From: JADFAK01 sp047615865
GTDB lineage: Bacteria; Bacteroidota; Bacteroidia; Flavobacteriales_D; Sanyastnellaceae
Direction: 5' to 3'
Assembly: GCA_047615865.1 (NCBI GenBank)
Contig: JBLHIB010000052.1
Coordinates: 1-22,319 of the forward strand
Length of the DNA: 22,319 nucleotides
In this document: piece by piece, positions 1 to 6,738 of the stretch
How positions within the stretch are numbered: the stretch's first letter is position 1
How the letters are laid out: each line of letters begins with the position of its first letter
The notes under the pieces: generated by a model
Database searches by the model: none
Seen by the model: only the letters and a program-made list of their open reading frames with translations
Told to the model about the DNA's origin: nothing
Translations under genes and position numbers: made by a program

Positions 1-589
1 AGCAAGAAAACGGGGCTTGAGTGAGTTCGTTGAGATTGGAATAAACTCGCTTGAGATCCAAATCAACATTTTCGGCATAGAACTCCTGGCAATAGTTAAC
101 CTCATAGATGTCTCCTCTATGAATATGCCTGAGTAAGGTATTGATGTCATCCGAGTATGTTTCCTTGGAGACTCTTGATTTTAGTGGAATTGAAGGGTTG
201 TTCCCATTTTGGGAAACACCTTCTTCGCTCATGACTTTATTGGGGTCAATATTCAGGTCGTTGTATACAGTGACCCATTTGCCGGAGGCCGAATAGAAAA
301 GAGAAGCAGGCTCAATGAAGTAAATTAATGCAGCGCCAATTTTGTCATGGTTTCGAGAATCTAGTTTTTCAACACTGTTTTTCAAGTCGTAGCTCAAGTA
401 TCCCATGAGCCACGATTTTTTATGATTCCAAAATTCTTTAAGCGCGTCGAAAGGTTTTTGGTTATCGTTGTTGATCACAAGTTTACGTCGCGAGCCAATA
501 CCTAAATAGCTTCGCTTATTGAGATCGTTGCTATTGAGAAAGACCATGTCTTTTACGCTAATTTCATCTAGAGGATGTTCTTCCTTCAC
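1..589 (-). CDS. pabB: PabB-like chorismate-binding enzyme (aminodeoxychorismate synthase component I), 3' end outside window
   Basis: The reverse strand is open from an in-frame TAG at 602-604 to the window edge, so the C-terminal part, including the chorismate-binding catalytic domain, is missing. The visible part reads FLNSND near the N-terminus, then WLMGYLSYDLKN, and near the edge HIHRGDIYEVNYCQEFYAE. That last block matches the (I/H)xxGDIYxxN segment at the start of the chorismate-binding fold in PabB/TrpE/MenF proteins, and the YEVN(F/Y)CQEF wording is typical of Bacteroidota PabB. The family converts chorismate plus ammonia to 4-amino-4-deoxychorismate for folate synthesis. The start is uncertain. 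GTG at 589 gives 15 more residues than ATG at 547, and either leaves the N-terminus shorter than usual for the family. TrpE or MenF identity is less likely but cannot be excluded without the C-terminus. Confidence 0.8.
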   Translation of the reverse strand, partial: MKEEHPLDEISVKDMVFLNSNDLNKRSYLGIGSRRKLVINNDNQKPFDALKEFWNHKKSWLMGYLSYDLKNSVEKLDSRNHDKIGAALIYFIEPASLFYSASGKWVTVYNDLNIDPNKVMSEEGVSQNGNNPSIPLKSRVSKETYSDDINTLLRHIHRGDIYEVNYCQEFYAENVDLDLKRVYSNLNELTQAPFSC

Positions 590-769
590 GTCGATTAAAG
601 TCTAATAATGGGAACTAATTGGTATTGTTTCCAAAAATGGGAAAACGTGATAAAATGTAAAATGCTGATTGCTAGCTGATAGTGTTTTTTTGTATTGATT
701 GGTATAGTTGTTGTCAGCTGCATTGTGAGAATATTCCTCGATAGAATATGCTTACTAAGAGCAATAGAT

Positions 770-805
770 AAAAAAAAGGCCCCTACACAACCAGGGGCTT
801 TTTTT
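770..805 (-). terminator. Rho-independent terminator after hemH
   Basis: The inverted repeat GCCCCT (779-784) / AGGGGC (793-798) has an 8-nt loop and is flanked by a run of A on one side (770-777) and T on the other (799-805). It therefore works on paper in both directions. It begins 3 bases after the hemH stop codon, so its main role is to end hemH transcription before pabB. Confidence 0.85.
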
Positions 806-807
806 GC

Positions 808-1815
808 TTAGATCTTTGCAAGATCAAAAAGGCAGTCAATAAATTCATCTTCACCGTTTATCCCTGGCACTAAGTCAAGCTGTACGCCACCGTTTTCCTC
901 AAAAAGCTCCTTAAATTCATCTCCAATTTCAATTGTGGTTTCGAGGCAATCGGCCACGAAAGCCGGACTGAAGACGAGGACTTTTTTCATTCCTTCTTGA
1001 GCTAGGCGAATCAAAGTTTTGTCTGTAAATGGTTTGGTCCATTTCTTATCCAGACGTGATTGAAAACAAACGGTATACTCTTCTGGGGTCAAGTCCAGTT
1101 TGGCGGCCAATGATCTTGCCGTCTGGTAACTCTGTGCCTTGTAGCACTTGGAGTTTGTCTCGTTTATTTCTAGAGAACAATCATGATCATCGCATTCTCC
1201 TTCATCGTAGACTCTATCCAATTGAGTAGTAGGTAAGCCATGGAAACTGAAAAGTACATGGTCGTATGATTTGACATCAAACGCTTTTGCTTTGTTAACT
1301 ATAGCTCCGATGTAATTTGGATGGTCGTAAAAGTCTTGAATTACGCGGAGCTCTGGTGTGACCCACCATTTTTTCACTTCGTCTAGTACTTTCTCGACTA
1401 CTGTCCCTGTGGATGCCGAGGCATATTGAGGATACATTGGAATGACAATAATTTTTTCAATATTGTCTTTGTGCATTTTTTCAACAACGCTTTTGACTGA
1501 AGGCTTTTGATAACGCATGGCGAGATAAACGGTTGCGTCGTTTTCTACTTTAGCTTGTAGTTTTTGCTGCTGGATTTTACTCCAATAAATAAGAGGTGAT
1601 CCATTTTCGGACCAGAGCTTCTTATAAGCTTTTGTTGAGGCGCCGCAGCGCAAAGGGATGATGAGTAGATTCACCAAGGCCAATCGTCCAAGTATAGGCA
1701 GATCGATGACTCTTGGGTCATTTAAGAACTCGGTTAAATACCTGTAGACATCACGATATCGAGCATTGTCTGGTGAACCGAGATTTACCAATAATATTCC
1801 TGTTTTTGCCTTCAA
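808..1815 (-). CDS. hemH: Ferrochelatase
   Basis: A 335-residue protein, normal family length. It inserts Fe(2+) into protoporphyrin IX (or coproporphyrin III, depending on the branch) in the last steps of heme synthesis, in the cytoplasm. The N-terminus GILLVNLGSPD is the family signature. The catalytic histidine lies in FSFHGLP (His192) and the second conserved acid in FVADCLETTIE (Glu292). Other family blocks are LAMRYQKPS (98-106) and PMYPQYAS (126-133). A Cys-containing segment (DEGECDDHDC, 204-213) follows the catalytic His; I do not claim an Fe-S cluster. The ATG at 1815 is preceded by a good Bacteroidota promoter, and a terminator follows directly, so the gene is probably transcribed alone. 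Sequence does not say which porphyrin is the substrate. Confidence 0.96.
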   Translation of the reverse strand: MKAKTGILLVNLGSPDNARYRDVYRYLTEFLNDPRVIDLPILGRLALVNLLIIPLRCGASTKAYKKLWSENGSPLIYWSKIQQQKLQAKVENDATVYLAMRYQKPSVKSVVEKMHKDNIEKIIVIPMYPQYASASTGTVVEKVLDEVKKWWVTPELRVIQDFYDHPNYIGAIVNKAKAFDVKSYDHVLFSFHGLPTTQLDRVYDEGECDDHDCSLEINETNSKCYKAQSYQTARSLAAKLDLTPEEYTVCFQSRLDKKWTKPFTDKTLIRLAQEGMKKVLVFSPAFVADCLETTIEIGDEFKELFEENGGVQLDLVPGINGEDEFIDCLFDLAKI

Positions 1816-1853
1816 AATGGTTGGTTTGAATAATATGTTCTTGTATCAGAGTA

Positions 1854-1884
1854 CAAAAGTAAGGTTGTTGTGAGAACAATCAAT
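1854..1884 (-). promoter_or_regulatory. Promoter of hemH
   Basis: On the reverse strand, TACTTTTG (1861 to 1854) matches the Bacteroidota -7 element TAnnTTTG in full. After a 19-nt spacer, ATTG (1884-1881) sits where the -33 TTTG is expected. The hemH ATG at 1815 would lie about 30-36 nt downstream of the transcription start. The element overlaps the first possible ATG (1883) of the divergent transporter gene. Confidence 0.7.
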
Positions 1885-1951
1885 GGCTCATAGGTATTCC
1901 TTGTGGTCTGATTTTTGTTTCTTTGCCTGCTCATCATTCTATTCGACCTTT

Positions 1952-4411
1952 ATGTGGTCTTCGTTAGCTAGTTTAATTCTTCGATATAGGGTTGCCGTTT
2001 TAATTTTCCTCGGCTTGTTCACTTCGTTCATGGGGTACCATGCGACGAACGTGAAAATGACGTACAAATTTGTGGGTCTGCTTCCGGAGAATGACTCTGT
2101 ATTTATAGATTACATGGATTTCATCCAGGATTTTTCAGAAGATGGAAATGTTCTGGTCATAGGAGTGAATGATCCTACCCTCTACGATCTTGATAATTTT
2201 CAGGCTTGGTATAGATTGGGAGAGGAGCTTAAAACGGTGAGCGTTCCTTTGGATACGATTATTGATGGACAGGCTCAATCCTTATTTGAACTTACCGTTG
2301 ATTCCGTGTTTTCTGTGGCTTATTGCTACGAGATGGTCAAGGACACCGCCGACAAGAAGTTCTTTTTTAAGAAATTGCTAGAGGGTCCTCCTCAGGATCA
2401 AGCTCAAGTTGACTCGCTTCGAAACCGCATCAACGACTTACCATTTTACGAAGGCCTACTTTTCAAGGAAGGAAGCGACGCGACCCTCATGATGGTTTCG
2501 GTGAATGCCGAAATCTTTAATTCAGAGCGTCGAGGAAATAGCATGGTGGACATGCTAGCCATGATTCAATCCTTCACCGAAGAGACAGGAATTCAACCTC
2601 ACCTTTCCGGACTCCCGATCATAAGAACAGAAATGACCAGAAAGGTCAAGAACGAATTGGGTTTTATCCTCGGTTTGGCAGCATTGGTAACTGCTCTTTT
2701 ACTTTTAGTCTTTTTCAGGAATATCCGCATTGTACTTGTGTGCATGCTTGTGGTTGGTGTGGGTGTTATCTGGTCTCTTGGAACAGTAAGCTTATTCGAA
2801 TACCGCATTACCATGCTTATGGCATTGATTCCGCCATTGATGATTGTTATCGGGGTTCCCAATTGCATTTACCTCGTCAATAAATACCACTCTGAGTATA
2901 AGAAACACGGAAATAAAATGCGCAGCCTCACTCGAGTGATCGAGAAGATGGGTAACGCCACTTTCATGACCAACATGACTACCGCTTTGGGTTTTGGAAC
3001 GTTCGTTTTTACGCATAGTTCTATCCTCCGAGAGTTTGGTGTGATCGCTTCGATCAACATCATTGCGGTCTTTATTATTTCAATTCTGACCATCCCTTCG
3101 ATTCTCAGTTTTTTACCTGCCCCTAAGCGCAAGCATGTGCGGCATTTAGATCGCAAGTGGTTGTTTGTCGTTGTGAATTTTCTTGTAAAAATGGTGCAGG
3201 ACCGACGTAAATTGGTGTACACGATTTCTGTCGTTATTCTTGTGACTAGTCTTTACGGGATGACCAAAATCAAGACTACAGGAAGTATTGTTGGCGATCT
3301 CCCCTCAGATGATATAATCATCCAAGATCTTGAGTGGTTTGAAGAAAATTTCTCTGGCGTGATGCCATTCGAAATCATTATAGATGCTAAACGCAAGGGT
3401 CAAATACTGAAATCGAAAAATCTGAAGAAGATCAATGAACTCCAAGAGTTGCTTGCGAGTTATCCTGAATTCAGTCGGTCCTTGTCAATTGTCGATGCGT
3501 CAAAATTTGCTCGACAGGCTTTCTACAATGGAAATCCAGCCCGATATGACTTGATTCGAAGCAACGAAGAGTCTCGGATTGCGCCATACCTGAAAGGGAA
3601 CTATGAAACCAATGGCATCGAATCGATGTTTTTGGATAGTTCTAAGATGCGCACGAGGGTGTCGGCATATATGGCCAATGTCGGAACGGATCAAATGGAC
3701 CTCCTACTGCAAGATTTACGTCCGAAAATTGACAGTATTTTTACCCCTGAGAAATACAATATTACGATTACTGGTCATTCCGTGGTTTTCTTGGAAGGTA
3801 CCAAGTATATGGTTAAAAACCTGTTGGTGAGTTTGGCACTTGCTGTCCTTGTGATTGCTGGAATAATGTCCTTGCTTTTCAAGTCAATGCGTATGGTATT
3901 GATCAGTCTGCTTCCCAATATGATGCCGCTGATTTTTACTGCAGGTATCATGGGGTATTTTGGCATTGCGCTCAAGCCATCTACAATTCTTGTTTTCTCT
4001 GTTGCATTTGGAATATCCGTCGACGATACGATACACTTCTTAGCCAAGTACCGTCAAGAGTTAAAACTGCTTCGTTGGAATATAAAGCAATCTGTAGTAC
4101 TGGCCGTCAAGGAAACAGGAACAAGTATGATGTACACTTCCATTGTGCTTTTCTTTGGGTTTTCAGTCTTTGGAGCATCAGAATTTGATGGAACAAAAGC
4201 ACTTGGGATCTTAGTTTCCGTAACACTTTTGATGGCTATGTTTACCAATCTTGTCTTACTTCCTTCATTGCTTCTAAGTCTCGAGCGATCGCTCACGACA
4301 AAGGCCTTTAAAGAACCATTTTTAGAAATTATTGATGAGGAAGAAGATATTGAGCTGAAAGAACTAGAAGTGCAAAAAGGACTGTTTAATCGTGAAGACG
4401 ACAATAACTAA
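1952..4411 (+). CDS. RND-superfamily exporter of the MMPL/Patched type
   Basis: A large inner-membrane protein (819 residues from this ATG) with the duplicated RND layout. One N-terminal membrane segment is followed by an extracytoplasmic domain and five segments (about residues 230-380). A second single segment (about 410-430), a second domain and five segments (about 630-780) follow. The C-terminal tail is very acidic. The second half carries AFGISVDDTIHFLAKYRQE, the charged motif of transmembrane helix 4 in this superfamily (Asp691, Asp692). The equivalent place in the first half reads IGVPNCIYLVNKYH with no acid. The substrate is unknown; relatives export lipids or hydrophobic compounds. 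The frame is open back to an ATG at 1883, but the 23 extra residues are not family-like and that ATG overlaps the hemH promoter, so I prefer 1952. The rmlA gene follows after 29 nt. Confidence 0.88.
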   Translation: MWSSLASLILRYRVAVLIFLGLFTSFMGYHATNVKMTYKFVGLLPENDSVFIDYMDFIQDFSEDGNVLVIGVNDPTLYDLDNFQAWYRLGEELKTVSVPLDTIIDGQAQSLFELTVDSVFSVAYCYEMVKDTADKKFFFKKLLEGPPQDQAQVDSLRNRINDLPFYEGLLFKEGSDATLMMVSVNAEIFNSERRGNSMVDMLAMIQSFTEETGIQPHLSGLPIIRTEMTRKVKNELGFILGLAALVTALLLLVFFRNIRIVLVCMLVVGVGVIWSLGTVSLFEYRITMLMALIPPLMIVIGVPNCIYLVNKYHSEYKKHGNKMRSLTRVIEKMGNATFMTNMTTALGFGTFVFTHSSILREFGVIASINIIAVFIISILTIPSILSFLPAPKRKHVRHLDRKWLFVVVNFLVKMVQDRRKLVYTISVVILVTSLYGMTKIKTTGSIVGDLPSDDIIIQDLEWFEENFSGVMPFEIIIDAKRKGQILKSKNLKKINELQELLASYPEFSRSLSIVDASKFARQAFYNGNPARYDLIRSNEESRIAPYLKGNYETNGIESMFLDSSKMRTRVSAYMANVGTDQMDLLLQDLRPKIDSIFTPEKYNITITGHSVVFLEGTKYMVKNLLVSLALAVLVIAGIMSLLFKSMRMVLISLLPNMMPLIFTAGIMGYFGIALKPSTILVFSVAFGISVDDTIHFLAKYRQELKLLRWNIKQSVVLAVKETGTSMMYTSIVLFFGFSVFGASEFDGTKALGILVSVTLLMAMFTNLVLLPSLLLSLERSLTTKAFKEPFLEIIDEEEDIELKELEVQKGLFNREDDNN

Positions 4412-4440
4412 TTTTACACCTTGAGATCAATCTATTTTCA

Positions 4441-5310
4441 ATGAAGGGAATTATTCTGGCTGGAGGCTCCGGCACACGGTTACATCCACTTACTTTGGCT
4501 GTCAGCAAGCAAATGATGCCTGTCTATGACAAGCCGATGATTTACTATCCGTTATCGACTCTAATGCTCTCTGGGATTACTGAAATCCTTATAATATCCA
4601 CTCCGCACGATTTACCTCATTTTAAAAAGCTTTTAGGAGATGGCTCTCAATTGGGTTGTGTGTTTTCTTATGTAGAACAAAAAGTTCCTAATGGATTAGC
4701 TCAGGCTTTTGTACTCGGAAAAGAGTTCATCGGCAAGGACAAAGTAGCACTCATTTTAGGGGATAACATCTTTTACGGAAAGGGTTTTGGTCACATCTTG
4801 AGAGACAATACTCAAGTCAATGGTGGAATGGTCTATGCGTATCACGTGGCAGATCCAGAGCGCTACGGTGTCGTAGAGTTTGATGATGAGAATAAGGCGG
4901 TTTCAATTGAAGAAAAGCCTTCTAATCCTAAGTCGAATTATGCGGTTCCAGGCCTATATTTTTACGACAATAGTGTGGTGAAAATCGCCGAAGAATTGGA
5001 GCCCAGTGCCCGCGGAGAATATGAAATTACAGATGTTAATCTAGCCTACTTGCGTCAGCAAAAACTCCAAGTAACTAAACTCGATCGAGGTACCGCTTGG
5101 CTGGATACGGGAACTTTTGCATCTCTTATGCAGGCTGGTCAGTATGTCCATGTTATCGAGGAGCGCCAAGGTTTGAAAATTGGAGCTATTGAAGAGGTGG
5201 CTTGGAGAATGGAATTTATTGATGATGAACAATTCCGCACATTGGCTCAGCCGCTCGTAAAGAGTGGTTATGGTGAGTATCTTCTCAATCAATTAGCACA
5301 AGGAAAATGA
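4441..5310 (+). CDS. rfbA: Glucose-1-phosphate thymidylyltransferase (RmlA/RfbA)
   Basis: A 289-residue protein, standard length. It makes dTDP-glucose from dTTP and glucose-1-phosphate, the first step toward dTDP-L-rhamnose and other dTDP sugars for surface polysaccharides; cytoplasmic. The nucleotide-binding signature GGSGTRLHPLT is at residues 8-18, followed by KQMMPVYDKPMIYYPLS (23-39). LGDNIFYG (106-113) and WLDTGT (220-225) are also as in the family. The other rml genes (B, C, D) are not in the window, so the pathway must be completed elsewhere or the product used differently. Its stop overlaps the start of the polyprenyl synthase gene by 4 nt, indicating co-transcription. Confidence 0.95.
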   Translation: MKGIILAGGSGTRLHPLTLAVSKQMMPVYDKPMIYYPLSTLMLSGITEILIISTPHDLPHFKKLLGDGSQLGCVFSYVEQKVPNGLAQAFVLGKEFIGKDKVALILGDNIFYGKGFGHILRDNTQVNGGMVYAYHVADPERYGVVEFDDENKAVSIEEKPSNPKSNYAVPGLYFYDNSVVKIAEELEPSARGEYEITDVNLAYLRQQKLQVTKLDRGTAWLDTGTFASLMQAGQYVHVIEERQGLKIGAIEEVAWRMEFIDDEQFRTLAQPLVKSGYGEYLLNQLAQGK

Positions 5311-6278
5311 TGACTCTGGAAAAAGGCATGCTGAAACTCGACCATGTGTTGAGCAGCTTTACATCCAAAAAACACCCGGAATCCCTATACCTTCCCATGG
5401 ATTATTTATTGGGATTGAAGGGTAAAAGAATGCGTCCGCAATTGTGTTTATTGGCATCGCTGGCGCTCAAAGGAGACGTGGAGCAAGCTATATATCCGGC
5501 TGCTGCTATTGAGCTTTTTCACAATTTCACATTGATGCACGACGATATTATGGACAAAGCTCCTCTCCGCAGAGGAATGCAGACTGTGCATGCAAAATGG
5601 GATGTGAATCAAGCTATATTATCGGGAGACGCCATGTTGGTTGAGGCTTACAAGATGCTCGTTCATGGGAACCCTGCTCACCTGCGTGAGGGTATGGAAT
5701 TGTTCAATCAGACCGCTTTGGAGGTGTGTGAGGGACAACAATTGGACATGGATTTCGAAAGCCGAGACGATGTTGAGGTGGATGAGTATATGCATATGAT
5801 CACTTTGAAAACATCTGTTCTCGTTGGAGCTGCTTTGAAAATGGGCGCCTTAACGGCAAATGCTACTCCGGATGTGCAGGCATCTTTCTACGATTTTGGA
5901 TTGAGCTTGGGTCTTGCGTTTCAATTGAGGGATGACTATCTCGATACATTTGGCGAAAGCCTCAATACAGGCAAGCAATTGGGAGGAGATATCTTGGCTG
6001 ATAAAAAGACCTTCCTGCACATTCGCACTCGTCAAACTGCAAATGACGCAGAAAGAGAGTTGCTTGAATATTGGAAAGGCGAAAGCCCTGATCCAATAAG
6101 AAAAATTTCTGTTGTTAAAGCGATTATGGAAAGGACTGGAAGCGATGAGGCTCTCATGGCTCTTTCAAATTCATTCCTCGATAAGGCTATGAGTATTTTG
6201 GATAAACTCGAACTAGAAGACGAAGGAAAAAATATGCTGGCCAGTTTGAGTGAATATGTTACTTCCCGTCAACATTGA
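5307..6278 (+). CDS. Polyprenyl (trans-isoprenyl) diphosphate synthase, probably short-chain
   Basis: A 323-residue all-trans isoprenyl diphosphate synthase; it condenses isopentenyl diphosphate with an allylic diphosphate in the cytoplasm. Both Mg-binding aspartate motifs are present: DDIMD (79-83), followed by the substrate arginines in LRRG, and DDYLD (209-213). KTS (168-170) and the GKRMRPQL block (39-46) also fit. An aromatic residue (Phe74) stands five positions before the first motif, and that motif has no two-residue insertion. In the family this combination favours a C15-C20 product over the long chains used for quinones. The sequence cannot fix the exact length. Translation starts at ATGATG, overlapping the rmlA stop; the second ATG (5310) is an equal candidate. 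The next gene overlaps its stop by one base. Confidence 0.92.
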   Translation: MMTLEKGMLKLDHVLSSFTSKKHPESLYLPMDYLLGLKGKRMRPQLCLLASLALKGDVEQAIYPAAAIELFHNFTLMHDDIMDKAPLRRGMQTVHAKWDVNQAILSGDAMLVEAYKMLVHGNPAHLREGMELFNQTALEVCEGQQLDMDFESRDDVEVDEYMHMITLKTSVLVGAALKMGALTANATPDVQASFYDFGLSLGLAFQLRDDYLDTFGESLNTGKQLGGDILADKKTFLHIRTRQTANDAERELLEYWKGESPDPIRKISVVKAIMERTGSDEALMALSNSFLDKAMSILDKLELEDEGKNMLASLSEYVTSRQH

Positions 6279-6646
6279 TGTTTATATCCAGTAAAAATCA
6301 GGAATTGGCAGTTCATTTGGATCAGTCAGAAATCGTCGTTCTAGTAAAGGAACAGGTTGATCGAGATTTTCATTTCTTCAGTTTAGTAGTCAATTGGTCA
6401 GAAGAAGATTCTTCCGCAAAAGCTTTATGGAGTTCTTTGGCGAATTTAGTAGAGTATTTAATGGAGAAGGATAAGAACCGATTGATGCAAGTTATTTACC
6501 GAATAGATTTGGCTGAAGGAGAGCTTACAGAGGTGCTTACAGACTTTTCAATAGAAGATGTCAACGGACGTATTGCCTCGTTGATTTTGTTCCGAGAATT
6601 GCAGAAGGTGATTCTCAGAAAACATTATAGTTCAAACGCCGACTAG
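6278..6646 (+). CDS. Hypothetical protein, 122 residues
   Basis: I do not recognise this protein. It is small, acidic and soluble, with no signal peptide, membrane segment or Cys pair. It is predicted to be mixed alpha/beta: a strand-like start (SEIVVLVKEQV), then FHFFSLVVNW, and a C-terminal helical part ending in LILFRELQKVILRKHY. The ATG at 6278 overlaps the stop of the polyprenyl synthase (TGATG), which favours it over a TTG three bases upstream and strongly implies translational coupling. It is the last gene before sucA. A role linked to the synthase is possible but rests only on position. Confidence 0.75.
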   Translation: MFISSKNQELAVHLDQSEIVVLVKEQVDRDFHFFSLVVNWSEEDSSAKALWSSLANLVEYLMEKDKNRLMQVIYRIDLAEGELTEVLTDFSIEDVNGRIASLILFRELQKVILRKHYSSNAD

Positions 6647-6665
6647 GTTGTTAGAACAAACCTAG
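6643..6665 (+). other. Hairpin at the end of the hypothetical gene
   Basis: CTAGGTT (6643-6649) and AACCTAG (6659-6665) form a perfect 7-bp inverted repeat with a 9-nt loop. It covers the stop codon of the 122-residue protein. There is no U-rich tract after it, so it may be an RNA-stability element or a weak terminator rather than a strong one. Confidence 0.35.
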
Positions 6666-6696
6666 GTGATAGGGCGCAATTCAATTATAGAATCAT

Positions 6697-6704
6697 TAAT
6701 TTTG
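6697..6704 (+). promoter_or_regulatory. Candidate -7 element for sucA-sucB
   Basis: TAATTTTG matches TAnnTTTG in full and lies 35 nt before the sucA start. No good TTTG is found about 19 nt further upstream, so only half of the promoter is visible. The 92-nt gap before sucA is otherwise featureless apart from the hairpin at its left end. Confidence 0.45.
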
Positions 6705-6738
6705 TGCTCTATTTGAACGTAACCGTACAACAGAAACT

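Noticed and set aside
199..650. Similar TTCCCATTTT-GGAAAC segments at 199-222 and, inverted, at 626-652
   Set aside because: One copy lies inside pabB coding sequence and the match is imperfect in A/T-rich DNA. Most likely coincidence.
605..735. A 42-codon reverse-strand ORF (start MQLTTTIPIN) between hemH and pabB
   Set aside because: It is in a different frame from pabB, has no motif or biased codons like those in the Cys leaders, and is not followed by a terminator before pabB.
1883..1951. Upstream extension of the RND exporter to ATG 1883
   Set aside because: The 23 extra residues (Cys/Phe-rich) do not look like the family, and this ATG overlaps the -33 region of the hemH promoter. ATG 1952 gives a natural N-terminus just before the first membrane segment.
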